41,749 nucleotides of DNA from Rhodocyclaceae bacterium (GTDB lineage Bacteria; Pseudomonadota; Gammaproteobacteria; Burkholderiales; Rhodocyclaceae): assembly GCA_026417115.1 (NCBI GenBank), contig JAOADW010000014.1, forward strand, positions 1 through 41,749, written 5' to 3'. Of the stretch, positions 16,487 through 27,741 are shown in pieces; within the stretch, counting starts at the first letter, position 1, and each line of letters opens with the position of its first letter. The translations under genes were made by a program, and so were the position numbers. The notes under the pieces are model-generated. The model was not told where the DNA came from. It saw nothing but the letters and a program-made list of their open reading frames with translations, and did no database searches.

Positions 16487-17149
16487 TTACTTCTTCTCGC
16501 CTTTTTTCTCGGCGGCCGCGGGCTTCTTCTCGGTGATGATCTGGGTCTCTACGGGCGTCGCCTCTTCTTCGGCCGCCGCCCCGCTGCCCCGCACGACGAT
16601 GGTCACCACCACCGGATCGCCTTCGCCATGGTGGACGGCCTCGACACCCGGGGGCAATTTGAGCTGGGAGACATGCAACGATTGGCCGCCTTTGAGGTCT
16701 TTGAGGTCGACCTCGATGAATTCGGGCAGATCCTTCGGCAAGCAGCGGATGTCGAGCTCCGTCATCACGTGCTGGACCATGCCGCCGCCGAGCTTGACGC
16801 CCGGCGCGATGTCGGCATTGATGAAATGCAAGGGCACCTTCTGATGGATCTTGTGCTCGGCGTCGATACGCTGGAAGTCGACGTGACGGATCTCCTTCTT
16901 GTAGGGATGCAATTGCACGTCGCGCAACAGGCACATCTGCGTGGCGCCGGCAAGCTTCAAGTTGATGATGGAAGAATGAAAGGCTTCCTTGCGTAGGGCC
17001 TGATAGAGCTCGTTGTGGTCGAGCGAAATCATCTGCGGCGGCTGCCCTCCCCCATAGAGGATGCCGGGCACGCGGCCGGCGCGACGCAGGCGGCGGCTCG
17101 CACCGGTGCCCTGCACGTCGCGTGGTTCGGCGTTGATTTCGAATTGCAT
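16487..17149 (-). CDS. rplY: 50S ribosomal protein L25 (long CTC form)
   Basis: 220 aa. The N-terminal 95 residues are the 5S-rRNA-binding L25 domain (GTGASRRLRRAGRVPGILYG; RDVQLHPYKKEIRHVDF), followed by the beta-rich TL5/CTC domain and a charged Lys/Glu/Ala tail. The long form is normal for betaproteobacteria; E. coli L25 has only the first domain. The ATG at 17149 gives MQFEINAEPRD. It lies 58 bases after prs and directly abuts pth. Confidence 0.95.
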   Translation of the reverse strand: MQFEINAEPRDVQGTGASRRLRRAGRVPGILYGGGQPPQMISLDHNELYQALRKEAFHSSIINLKLAGATQMCLLRDVQLHPYKKEIRHVDFQRIDAEHKIHQKVPLHFINADIAPGVKLGGGMVQHVMTELDIRCLPKDLPEFIEVDLKDLKGGQSLHVSQLKLPPGVEAVHHGEGDPVVVTIVVRGSGAAAEEEATPVETQIITEKKPAAAEKKGEKK

Positions 17150-17207
17150 GATGAAGACTCCTCGGTAGTCGATATCGCCCGCGACCAGGCGATGTGGGTT
17201 GAAGAAA

Positions 17208-18158
17208 CTATTCCATGAAGAGCGAAGAGACCGATTCTTCGTTGCTGATGCGGATGATGGTCTCGGCCAAGAGGCCAGCGATCGTGACGACGCGAATCTT
17301 CTTGCTGGCGAGTGCATCGTCGCGCAGCGGAATGGTGTCGGTGACGACGAGCTCGTCGAGCTCGGATTCTTCGATGCGCGCCACCGCATTGCCTGAGAGC
17401 ACGGGGTGCGTGCAATAGGCCATGACTTTTTTCGCCCCATGCTCCTTGAGCGCGCGCGCAGCCTTGGTCAGCGTGCCCGCAGTATCGACGATGTCATCCA
17501 TGATCACGCAGGTGCGGCCTTCGACTTCGCCGATGATGTGCATGACTTCGGCGACATTGGCGCGTGGCCGACGCTTGTCGATGATCGCGAGATCCGTTTC
17601 CAGGCGTTTCGCGGCTGCGCGTGCGCGCAAGACGCCGCCGACGTCGGGTGAGACCACGAGCAAATCTTCGTGGCGTTGTTTCCAAATGTCGCCCAGGAGA
17701 ATGGGCGTGGCGTAGATGTTGTCGACGGGAATGTCGAAGAAACCCTGGATTTGGTCGGCATGCAGGTCGACAGTCAGCACTCGCTGCACGCCGACGGCTT
17801 GCAGCATGTTCGCGACCACCTTGGCGGCGATTGGCACGCGTGCCGAACGAGGCCGTCGATCTTGACGCGCATAGCCATAGTAGGGCACGGCGGCGGTGAT
17901 GCGGCCAGCCGAAGCGCGCTTCAACGCATCCGCCAGGATCACGAGTTCCATGAGGTTGTCATTGGCCGGCGCGCAAGTCGGCTGCAGGATGAAGACATCC
18001 TTGCCGCGCACGTTCTCGAGGATTTCGACCATGCTTTCGCCATCGGAGAAGCGGCCGACGGTGGCGCGTCCCAATGAAATGTTGAGCCGCTTGGCGACAT
18101 CGGCCGCCAATTTCGGATTGGCGTTGCCGGTGAAGACCATCAGGTTGTCGTATGCCAT
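17208..18158 (-). CDS. prs: ribose-phosphate pyrophosphokinase (PRPP synthetase)
   Basis: 316 aa, standard length. Makes PRPP from ribose 5-phosphate and ATP for nucleotide, His, Trp and NAD synthesis. Key segments are [17 protein letters not shown], the ATP loop around [26 protein letters not shown], the flexible-loop region KRRPRAN, and the PRPP-binding loop [10 protein letters not shown]. The ATG at 18158 begins [11 protein letters not shown] as in related Prs. The leader between tRNA-Gln and prs contains a terminator hairpin and a longer competing stem, so expression may be attenuated. Confidence 0.96.
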   Translation of the reverse strand: MAYDNLMVFTGNANPKLAADVAKRLNISLGRATVGRFSDGESMVEILENVRGKDVFILQPTCAPANDNLMELVILADALKRASAGRITAAVPYYGYARQDRRPRSARVPIAAKVVANMLQAVGVQRVLTVDLHADQIQGFFDIPVDNIYATPILLGDIWKQRHEDLLVVSPDVGGVLRARAAAKRLETDLAIIDKRRPRANVAEVMHIIGEVEGRTCVIMDDIVDTAGTLTKAARALKEHGAKKVMAYCTHPVLSGNAVARIEESELDELVVTDTIPLRDDALASKKIRVVTIAGLLAETIIRISNEESVSSLFME

Positions 18159-18180
18159 GGCGATGGCGCTGCAAGGGTCG

Positions 18181-18237
18181 TAAAACGGCGCGCGGGCAGC
18201 GCCGTGCGATGAGTCGATCATGCAGCGAGCTGCCCGC
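18181..18237 (-). promoter_or_regulatory. possible attenuator in the prs leader (terminator plus competing stem)
   Basis: Read on the minus strand, ACGGCGC and GCGCCGT (18205-18199 and 18191-18185) form a 7-bp stem with a 7-base loop followed by TTTT: an intrinsic terminator between tRNA-Gln and prs. Upstream, GCGGGCAGC (18237-18229) is perfectly complementary to GCTGCCCGC (18200-18192), which covers the terminator loop and part of its first arm, so the two structures exclude each other. Regulation is inferred; it could simply be the tRNA's terminator with read-through. Confidence 0.5.
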
Positions 18238-18245
18238 AGGGAATC

Positions 18246-18323
18246 TGGCTGGGGAGGTAGGATTCGAACCCACGAATGCCGGAATCAAAATCCGGTGCCT
18301 TAGACCAGCTTGGCGACTCCCCA
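18246..18323 (-). tRNA. tRNA-Gln(TTG)
   Basis: On the minus strand the 7-bp acceptor stem TGGGGAG/CTCCCCA closes the cloverleaf. The anticodon arm is CCGGA-TTTTGAT-TCCGG, giving anticodon TTG (Gln, CAA/CAG). The T arm GTGGG-TTCGAAT-CCTAC is regular apart from one G-T pair, and discriminator G plus CCA are encoded (GCCA at 18249-18246). The D loop is three bases longer than in E. coli tRNA-Gln. It sits between ispE and prs, a common betaproteobacterial position, and has its own promoter. Confidence 0.97.
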
Positions 18324-18353
18324 ATGAAGCCGAGAAGGCTTGGAAGGATGCGC

Positions 18354-18382
18354 ATTTTCCAGGTTTTCCCGAAGGCTGTCAA
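18354..18382 (-). promoter_or_regulatory. sigma-70 promoter of tRNA-Gln (and prs)
   Basis: On the minus strand TTGACA (18382-18377, consensus -35) is followed after exactly 17 bases by GAAAAT (18359-18354, four of six -10 matches) and then a GC-rich start region. The tRNA 5' end is 31 bases beyond the -10. The -35 box overlaps the ispE stop codon. Confidence 0.75.
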
Positions 18383-19233
18383 TCGCCGCAGAGGGCCTGT
18401 AAGGGATGGATCTCCAAGCCTTGGACGATGTGCGCGCAGACCTCGGCGGGCAGTTGCCTGCGCGTGCGTTCGGCGGTTTCGGCGTCGGGGCAAGGGAGGA
18501 AACAGCATGCGCCTGAGCCAGTCATCTGCGCCGGTCCAAAGCGGCGCAAGAGCTCGAGGTGGCGGGCGATCTCTGGGTAGAGGCGACAGGCGACGGTTTC
18601 GAGATCGTTATGACCGTCGCCAGGGCGCCATGCGGCCGCGGCGATCGGCGGTGTGGCGCGAGGCAGGTCAGGCGCCGAGAAAATCGTGCTCGTGAGCGCT
18701 TGCACGCGTGGAAAGGTGAGCAGATACCATTGCGGTGGCAATTCGAGGTCGGTGAAGCGTTCGCCGATGCCTTCGGCGAAGCAATTACGGCCGTGCACGA
18801 AGACCGGCACATCGGCGCCGAGCGCAAGCGCCAGGCGTTCGAGCTCGGCGCGGGAAAGCGACAAGCCCCAGAGGTGATTGAGGGCAAGCAAAGTGGTCGC
18901 CGCATCCGAGCTGCCTCCGCCGAGGCCACCGCCTTGCGGTATGCGTTTTTCCAGCGCGATGGTGACCCCAGCCGTGGACGCGCATGTGCGTTGGGATTTG
19001 AGCAGGCGCGCGGCGCGCACGACGAGATTCGCGGCCTCGGGGACGCCCGCCAGAGGGGTGGCCAAGACGATCTGACCATCCTCGCGGGGCCAGAAACGGA
19101 GGGTGTCGTAGAGATCGACGAAGCGAAAGACCGTCTGCAACAGGTGGTAGCCGTCTTCCCGGCGGCCCACGACGTGCAAAAACAGGTTGATCTTGGCGGG
19201 CGCCGGCAGCGCCTCGCCCCAGGCGAGGTTCAT
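18379..19233 (-). CDS. ispE: 4-diphosphocytidyl-2-C-methyl-D-erythritol kinase
   Basis: 284 aa, GHMP kinase of the MEP isoprenoid pathway; it phosphorylates CDP-ME. The N-terminal PAKINLFLHVVGRREDGYH holds the catalytic Lys/Asp region, GGGLGGGSSDAATTL is the ATP-binding glycine loop, and MTGSGACCFLP is the third GHMP motif. Its ATG overlaps the lolB stop (ATGA at 19233-19230). lolB-ispE-tRNA-Gln-prs is a conserved order in beta- and gammaproteobacteria. Confidence 0.95.
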   Translation of the reverse strand: MNLAWGEALPAPAKINLFLHVVGRREDGYHLLQTVFRFVDLYDTLRFWPREDGQIVLATPLAGVPEAANLVVRAARLLKSQRTCASTAGVTIALEKRIPQGGGLGGGSSDAATTLLALNHLWGLSLSRAELERLALALGADVPVFVHGRNCFAEGIGERFTDLELPPQWYLLTFPRVQALTSTIFSAPDLPRATPPIAAAAWRPGDGHNDLETVACRLYPEIARHLELLRRFGPAQMTGSGACCFLPCPDAETAERTRRQLPAEVCAHIVQGLEIHPLQALCGD

Positions 19234-19715
19234 TCGGGGCTCTCCCAGGAATCGATCACGAGTTGGATGGAAAGGCCTGCACGCTCGAGTTCGAGACGAC
19301 GTGGGAGCATTGCTTCCGCGGGCTCGCGGCGGATGCGCCAGCCGGCGCGCTCGCGGACAGCGCTATCGAAGAGGGCATCGCGCGCTTCCGCGAGGGGGAG
19401 AGGAAATTCGAGGATCTCCGCCAGCAGCAGGTCGAGCGATTCCGCCTCGCGCCGGACGCCGTTTGCGAGCGTCATGCGTGCTTCGCCATTGCCTTCGAGG
19501 TGTGCGAGCCGCTGGCCGAAGGGGGTCGCCAGCGAGATGTCGTCTCTGCCGTCTTTTCGTCGCCACTCGAGGATCACGTAGTGCCGCGTGTTTCCTTCGC
19601 TGACGAGGGCGCGGGCGGAAAGCGCAAAGCGCTCGGCCGAAGGAGAACTGTGCGAAACGAGGGGAGCCTGCGCGCAGGCCGCAAGGAAGGCTGCGAGAAC
19701 GGCGAGGCGCTTCAA
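19230..19715 (-). CDS. lolB: outer membrane lipoprotein receptor LolB
   Basis: 161 aa from a TTG whose bases overlap the TGA of the upstream TPR gene (TTGA). The start gives LKRLAVLAAFLAAC, a lipoprotein signal with Cys14 as lipid site. The rest is a small LolB-like barrel: RHYVILEWRRKDGRDDISL, TPFGQRLAHLEG, and a C-terminal LERAGLSIQLVIDSW, shorter than E. coli LolB (about 207 aa). LolB takes lipoproteins from LolA and inserts them into the outer membrane. Sequence conservation is low in this family, so the call leans on the lipobox and on its place before ispE. Confidence 0.85.
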   Translation of the reverse strand: MKRLAVLAAFLAACAQAPLVSHSSPSAERFALSARALVSEGNTRHYVILEWRRKDGRDDISLATPFGQRLAHLEGNGEARMTLANGVRREAESLDLLLAEILEFPLPLAEARDALFDSAVRERAGWRIRREPAEAMLPRRLELERAGLSIQLVIDSWESPE

Positions 19716-21451
19716 GGCAAGAACCGCTTGATGGTTTCGCTGAGCACTTCGTTTTTGGGATGTTCGCGCTGCGCTTTTTCCCAGATCGCGCGCGCTTCTT
19801 CGCGGCGGCCGAGCTGCCAGAGCACTTCCCCGAGGTGCGCGGCGATTTCCGGGTCTGCCCGCGCTTCGAATGCGCGCGCGAGGATTTCGTAGGCCTGTTG
19901 GATTTCGCCGAGGCGGTAGAGCACCCACCCATGGCTGTCGAGGATGAAAGGGTCGTTGGGTGCGAGCTCGAGCGCGCGCTCGATCATGGCGCGCGCTTCC
20001 TGCAGGCGGATGTTGCGGTCGGCGAGCGAATAGCCGAGCGCATTCAAGGCATGGGCGTGGTCCGGCTGGATCTCGAGCAGCCGGCGCAACCGCCGTTCGA
20101 GTTCATCGTAGCGGCCCAGCCGTTCGGCGATCAGCGCCGTCTCATAGAGAAGCTCAGGCTGGTCGGGATATTGGGCGAGGCCATCGGTCAACACGCGGTA
20201 GGCGTCTGTGAGCTGCTCTGCCTCGCGCAGCAGCTGCGCTTCGCCGATCACGAGCTGCGCCGCTTCGCGGGGAGTGGCGGGGCGCACGCGGTGCAGATGC
20301 GCGCGCGCGTCCGACAGTCGCCCCTGCTTGGCCAATACTGCGGCTATGCGCAATTGTGCGGGCAGGTAGTGTTCGCCTGCGCCGATCTCAGCGAACCATT
20401 GTATGGCTTCGTCATAGCGCTTGTCGTCTTCGGCGATCTGGCCGAGGAAAAGACGCGCCTTGTCGGCCTCGCTGTGGCGGATGGCGACGAGCTGGCGCAG
20501 ATAAGGCTCGGCGACTTTCGGTTCGCCCAGCTGCAGGGAGAGCACCGCGACGGCGAAGATGATGTCGCCATTTTTTGCAGGATCGGCCGCGCCTTGATCG
20601 AGCAGGGCCTTGAATTCGGCGCGCGCCTCGGCATACCGTTTCTCGTTGGTGAGCGCACGCGCATAGGCAAGCCGCGCCTGTCGCGCCGTGGGGGTGGCCT
20701 TCACGAAGTCGCCGAGCAGGCGTAGAGCTTCTTCGCGGTCTTCAGTGAGCTGAACTTGCAGCAAGGCGGCGGCTTCCCAGTCTGGCTTCAACGCGCGTGC
20801 GCGCTGGATTGCGGCGCGCGCCGCGGAAAGCTCGCGAGCGTCGTAGGCTGCGACGGCGCGCGCGAAATGAGCTTCCGCCCGGTCTTCGTAGGGGCGCGTG
20901 ACGCGTTCGATCAAGGCCTTCACGGCGCGGCGGTCTTGGCTGCGAGGAAAGAGACGGGGGAGGTGGGCGAGGTTTTGCTCGATTTCGCCTGCCTCTGCCG
21001 CGAGCAAATCGGCAAGCAGCGGCTCCAGTTCGTCGTAGCGCTCGTGGGCGGCAAGTAGGCGGATCAACAGAAGGCGCAGATGCGGCGCTTGGGGTTCCAA
21101 GGCGTAGGCTAGCCGTGCGTTGGCAAGCGCGAGATCAGGCCTGCGCGCGAACAAAGCGACTTCAGCGGCGCGCTGGGCGATGCGGGGGTCGCGGGTGTCT
21201 TCGGCGAGCCGGTGATAGTAATGAGCGGCCTCCGCCCATTGTCCTCGGCCGGCCGCGATTTCGGCGAGCAGCAACGTGGTCATGCGCTCGTGCGTCAAGG
21301 GAAGTTTCGGCAGCTTCGCGGGTTTCTCCACCGTGGCGGAGGGCGACTCGGCGGCCTGCGCAGCCGGTGGCGTGGGGGCAAGGGGAGGCGTTGCGCTGCA
21401 CGCGGCGAACAAAAAAAGCGAAAGGGACCAAAGATGCGAAAGTCGTTTCAT
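19712..21451 (-). CDS. TPR-repeat lipoprotein
   Basis: 579 aa. A signal peptide with lipobox LFAAC (Cys18) is followed by a Pro/Ala linker and then tetratricopeptide repeats over most of the length, for example ALLQVQLTEDREEALRLLGD and NDPFILDSHGWVLYRLGEI. The last three repeats (HALNALGYSLADR, LDSHGWVLYRLGEIQQAYE) are the clearest. It is probably an outer-membrane-anchored periplasmic scaffold. Homologues regularly precede lolB-ispE in betaproteobacteria; their exact role is not known. Confidence 0.88.
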   Translation of the reverse strand: MKRLSHLWSLSLFLFAACSATPPLAPTPPAAQAAESPSATVEKPAKLPKLPLTHERMTTLLLAEIAAGRGQWAEAAHYYHRLAEDTRDPRIAQRAAEVALFARRPDLALANARLAYALEPQAPHLRLLLIRLLAAHERYDELEPLLADLLAAEAGEIEQNLAHLPRLFPRSQDRRAVKALIERVTRPYEDRAEAHFARAVAAYDARELSAARAAIQRARALKPDWEAAALLQVQLTEDREEALRLLGDFVKATPTARQARLAYARALTNEKRYAEARAEFKALLDQGAADPAKNGDIIFAVAVLSLQLGEPKVAEPYLRQLVAIRHSEADKARLFLGQIAEDDKRYDEAIQWFAEIGAGEHYLPAQLRIAAVLAKQGRLSDARAHLHRVRPATPREAAQLVIGEAQLLREAEQLTDAYRVLTDGLAQYPDQPELLYETALIAERLGRYDELERRLRRLLEIQPDHAHALNALGYSLADRNIRLQEARAMIERALELAPNDPFILDSHGWVLYRLGEIQQAYEILARAFEARADPEIAAHLGEVLWQLGRREEARAIWEKAQREHPKNEVLSETIKRFLP

Positions 21452-21605
21452 GATGGGCAGCCAACGAGTTTACAATGCCTCTGTCTCGAACTCCTGCCGA
21501 AACTGCGGCAACGGTCGCCCTCCGGCAGAGTCTTGTGGCCTTTTCTCGGCAGCGGGCATAGGCAGGCCATATGCCCCTGCTTCATGTTAGCAGTTTCCTA
21601 CCGCG

Positions 21606-22415
21606 ATGCCCGAATTGCCGGAAGTGGAAGTCAGTCGCCGCGCCGTGCGTGCGCTCGCACAGGGGCGCCGTCTGACGGCGTTCGTGCTGCGCAATCGTTT
21701 TCTCCGTGCGCCGGCGCCTGAGCATCTGCCCCAAACCTTGGTGGGTTGCACCCTGCGTGAGGTCGAACGTCGCGGCAAATATTTGCTCTTCGATTTCGGG
21801 CGGGGGCGTCTGCTTTTGCACTTGGGCATGTCGGGAAGCCTGCGCGCCGTGCCGCAGGATTGCGCGGCCGGCCGTCACGACCACGTCGATATGGTCTTCG
21901 AGGAGGTCGTGCTGCGCTATGCCGATCCACGCCGATTCGGTCTGCTCGACTGGATCGAGGGCGACCCCGCTTTGCACCCACGGCTCGCGCCACTGGGCAT
22001 CGAGCCGCTTTCCGCCGCATTCACCGGCGAGTGGTTGGCGCAAAGACTCGCCGGCAAGAAAGCGCCCATCAAGCCCGTGCTCATGGATGCGCGGCTGATC
22101 GTGGGCGTTGGCAACATCTATGCCGCCGAAAGCCTTTTTCGCGCGGGCATCGATCCGCGCAGGCCCGCTGGCCGCATTGCGCCAGCGCGCCTGGCGAGGC
22201 TTGCACAGGCGATTCAGGAGGTCTTATTGGCGGCGATCGCCGCGGGGGGCAGCACGCTGCGGGATTTTTGCAGCCCGCAAGGATTTGGCGATTTCCAAGT
22301 TCAGCACGACGTCTATGGTCGGGAAGGACAGCCTTGCCGGCGCTGTGGCGCGCCCATCCGTCGCATCCTGCAGGGCAGCCGCTCGACTTATTTTTGCCCG
22401 CGCTGCCAGCGTTGA
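21606..22415 (+). CDS. mutM: formamidopyrimidine-DNA glycosylase (Fpg)
   Basis: 269 aa. Removes 8-oxoguanine and formamidopyrimidines from DNA and cuts the strand. The start MPELPEVE carries the catalytic Pro1 and Glu2 and therefore fixes the start exactly. The helix-two-turn-helix segment has VGNIYAAESLFRAGIDP, and the C-terminal zinc finger is CRRCGAPI...CPRC (four Cys). DPRRFG is the lesion-recognition loop. It is divergent from the TPR lipoprotein gene (154 bases between); no strong promoter or ribosome site is seen there. Confidence 0.96.
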   Translation: MPELPEVEVSRRAVRALAQGRRLTAFVLRNRFLRAPAPEHLPQTLVGCTLREVERRGKYLLFDFGRGRLLLHLGMSGSLRAVPQDCAAGRHDHVDMVFEEVVLRYADPRRFGLLDWIEGDPALHPRLAPLGIEPLSAAFTGEWLAQRLAGKKAPIKPVLMDARLIVGVGNIYAAESLFRAGIDPRRPAGRIAPARLARLAQAIQEVLLAAIAAGGSTLRDFCSPQGFGDFQVQHDVYGREGQPCRRCGAPIRRILQGSRSTYFCPRCQR

Positions 22416-22416
22416 G

Positions 22417-22845
22417 TCAGCGAATCAGGACGAGCGGCGTCTTGGCGAGGTGGGCGATCTTCGTCGCCACCGATCCCAGGATCACGCCGGAGACCCCCGT
22501 ATGGCCGCGCGTGCCCACGACGATCAGATCGAACCCCTGCGCAGCGGCGAAGTCCACGAGCGTCGCGGCGGCTTCCCCCACCAGCACATGCGGGATCGGC
22601 TGCACGCCGGCGGCCTGACACTGCGCGAGCGCGGTGGCGAGTTGGCGCTGGCCTTCTTCACGATGGAAATCCTCGATCGCAGCCCGCGAGACGAAGCGCG
22701 AAATGTCGGCAGGTAGTCGTACTTGCACATTGGCGAGATGAATCTCGGGGGGCTCCTGCATGAGCTCGCCTTGGGCAATGGCCCAGGTGAGCGCTTTGAG
22801 CGCATGCTCCGAGCCGTCGATCGCGATGAGCCAGCGCTGGGGCAT
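22417..22845 (-). CDS. universal stress protein (UspA family)
   Basis: 142 aa, a single Usp domain. LIAIDGSEHALKALTWAI is the N-terminal block and DLIVVGTRGHTGVSGVILGSVATKI the ATP-binding G2xG9xGS-type loop. This ATP-binding type is often induced by starvation or respiratory stress. The ATG at 22845 is preceded by a strong AAGGAGGA site (22858-22851) located in the last codons of terC, so the two are likely co-translated. Confidence 0.92.
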   Translation of the reverse strand: MPQRWLIAIDGSEHALKALTWAIAQGELMQEPPEIHLANVQVRLPADISRFVSRAAIEDFHREEGQRQLATALAQCQAAGVQPIPHVLVGEAAATLVDFAAAQGFDLIVVGTRGHTGVSGVILGSVATKIAHLAKTPLVLIR

Positions 22846-22846
22846 C

Positions 22847-23566
22847 TCATTCCTCCTTGTGCAACAGGTCGACGGGCGCTGCACGCGGGCGCCGCAGCGT
22901 TCGCGCGGCAAGCCATTTGCCGAGGACGACGACGAGGACGGCCCCGAGTGCGGCAGAAATCTGCTTCGCATAGGGCACGGCTGTGCGCCAGGCTTCCGGC
23001 AGCCACGGATCCCCGATCAGCATGCCACCGCCGATCCAGCCCAAGAGGGCGCCCCCACCCGTGATCACGATCGGATAGCGATCCATGAGTTTGAGCACGA
23101 GTTGGCTGCCCCAGACCACGATCGGGATCGAAACGAGGATGCCGAAGACGACGAGCGCCATGCTGCCATGGGAGGCGGCGGCGACGGCGATCACGTTGTC
23201 GAGGCTCATGACTGCATCGGCGACGATGATGGTCTTGATCGCCGCAACCAGCGTGTCCGCGGCTTGAATCTCCCCATGCCCGGCTTCTTCGGGCTGGAGC
23301 AGCTTGATGCCGATCCATAACAGCAAGAGCCCGCCGACGAGCTTCAAGCCTGGCAAGGCCAAGAGCTTGAGGGCGAAGAAGATCAGGATCACGCGCAAGA
23401 CGACGGCGCCTACGACGCCCCAAAAAATGCCTTGCTTTCTCTGCGCTTCGGGCAGTTTGCGGCAGGCGAGCGCGATCACGACCGCATTGTCACCCCCGAG
23501 CAGGATGTCGATGGCGATGATCTGAGCGACCGCAATCCAAAAGGCAGCGCTGCCGAATTCGAGCAT
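22847..23566 (-). CDS. TerC family integral membrane protein
   Basis: 239 aa with seven hydrophobic helices. IDILLGGDNAVVIALACRKL and IIVADAVMSLDNVIAVAAAS are the two TerC signature regions, with Asp/Asn residues in the membrane expected to bind a metal. Relatives (Alx, MeeF/MeeY) export manganese; others carry tellurium-resistance names without proof. It lies between the ferredoxin gene (six bases away) and usp on the same strand. Confidence 0.9.
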   Translation of the reverse strand: MLEFGSAAFWIAVAQIIAIDILLGGDNAVVIALACRKLPEAQRKQGIFWGVVGAVVLRVILIFFALKLLALPGLKLVGGLLLLWIGIKLLQPEEAGHGEIQAADTLVAAIKTIIVADAVMSLDNVIAVAAASHGSMALVVFGILVSIPIVVWGSQLVLKLMDRYPIVITGGGALLGWIGGGMLIGDPWLPEAWRTAVPYAKQISAALGAVLVVVLGKWLAARTLRRPRAAPVDLLHKEE

Positions 23567-23572
23567 GGGCGT

Positions 23573-26303
<2,731 letters not shown>

Positions 26304-26304
26304 C

Positions 26305-27675
26305 TCAATGACGGCTAGCGAAACCGCGTGGCTTGGGGGCCGCGGAGACGGGCAAGGGGTCGAGCACGGCGACGGTGAGCGTCTGCGGCGTCAAATAGTG
26401 CGTGACGCGACGGATGTCCTCGGCGGTCACTTCTTTGAGTTTCGCGAGCACGCGTTCGACATCGCGCCAGCTCAGGCCGATGACTTCGTATTGGCCGATC
26501 TCCATGGCCTGCGCCATGAGCGAATCGCGTTTATAGACTTGGGCGGCGATCAGTTGCGTGCGCGCGCGGGCGAGCTCGTCTTCGCCCACGCCTTCCTTGC
26601 GGATGCGCTCGATTTCGGCAAGCAGGGCGGCCTCGAGTTCGGCCACCGTGCGCCCGGCGGCTGGTTGGCCTACGAGCACGAACTGGGCTTCGCCACGCAG
26701 CGTGCTGTCATAGCCTGCTCCCGCCGATTGCGCGATTTGCGAGCCGCGCACGAGATGTTTCGCAAAGCGCGCGGCGTCGTTGCCATCGAGGATCGCTGCG
26801 AGCATCTCCAGCGCATAGGGATCGCGGTCGTTCTCGATATCCACGAGTTTGGGCACCTTCCAGCTCATGGCGAGGAAAGGGAGGTCGGCGGGGGCTTGCA
26901 CGGTCACGCGGCGAGGCCCGGTTTGCGGCGGCTCGCGCACGGCCTTGCGCGCTGGCAATGGTTTGGCCTTGAGCTTGCCATAGATGCGCTCGGCAAGGCG
27001 GAAGACCTCGCGATGATCGACGTCGCCGACGACGACGAGGATCGCATTGTTCGGTGCATACCAGGTGCGATACCAGGCGCGCGCATCGTCTGCGCGCATT
27101 TGTTGGAGATCGTTCATCCAGCCGATCACCGGTCGGCGATAGGGATGCACCATGAAGGAGGCGGCATTGAGCGCTTCGAAAGTCTTCGCCTGGGGATTGT
27201 CCTCGGTGCGTAGCCGCCGCTCTTCTTTCACCACTTCGATCTCGGCGGCGAATTCCTCGGCCTTGAAGGCGAGATTGGCCATGCGCTCGGCCTCGAGATG
27301 CATCATTTCAGGCAGCGCCGCCTTGGGCACGATCTGGAAATAGGCCGTGTAATCGAGACTCGTGAAGGCGTTGTCGCGCCCGCCTGCTTCGGCCACGCGC
27401 CGGTTGAACTCGCCGGCGGCTAGATGCTTCGTGCTTTTGAACATCATGTGTTCGAGCACGTGGGCCACGCCCGATTGCCCGTCGACTTCGTCCATGCTGC
27501 CGACGCGATACCAGACCATATGCACGACGACGGGAGCGCGGTGATCTTCGCGCACCACGACTTTCATGCCGTTGGCAAGCCTCTTCTCGAAAGTGGCGGC
27601 CGCTTGCGCGGCCCATGCGCTCGCCGTGAAGCAGGCAATGGCCAGCGCCGAGAGAACCTCTAGGAGCCTTTTCAT
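26305..27675 (-). CDS. M16 family zinc peptidase, catalytic subunit
   Basis: 456 aa. A signal peptide (AIACFTASAWA) directs it to the periplasm. The inverted zinc motif is HVLEH (His72, Glu75, His76) in GVAHVLEHMMFKST, with the third ligand in VVKEERRLRTEDNP. Proteins of this group (pitrilysin/PqqL type) degrade short peptides; the substrate of this pair is unknown. It heads a minus-strand series (M16, M16, rsmD, coaD, fdx, terC, usp) and diverges from ftsY with 66 bases between. Confidence 0.93.
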   Translation of the reverse strand: MKRLLEVLSALAIACFTASAWAAQAAATFEKRLANGMKVVVREDHRAPVVVHMVWYRVGSMDEVDGQSGVAHVLEHMMFKSTKHLAAGEFNRRVAEAGGRDNAFTSLDYTAYFQIVPKAALPEMMHLEAERMANLAFKAEEFAAEIEVVKEERRLRTEDNPQAKTFEALNAASFMVHPYRRPVIGWMNDLQQMRADDARAWYRTWYAPNNAILVVVGDVDHREVFRLAERIYGKLKAKPLPARKAVREPPQTGPRRVTVQAPADLPFLAMSWKVPKLVDIENDRDPYALEMLAAILDGNDAARFAKHLVRGSQIAQSAGAGYDSTLRGEAQFVLVGQPAAGRTVAELEAALLAEIERIRKEGVGEDELARARTQLIAAQVYKRDSLMAQAMEIGQYEVIGLSWRDVERVLAKLKEVTAEDIRRVTHYLTPQTLTVAVLDPLPVSAAPKPRGFASRH

Positions 27676-27741
27676 GAGTCGAGAGGGGGATGGGTTAGAA
27701 TCCAGCGCGCATCTTATCGCGCTTTTTGACCTTTCTTTTCC

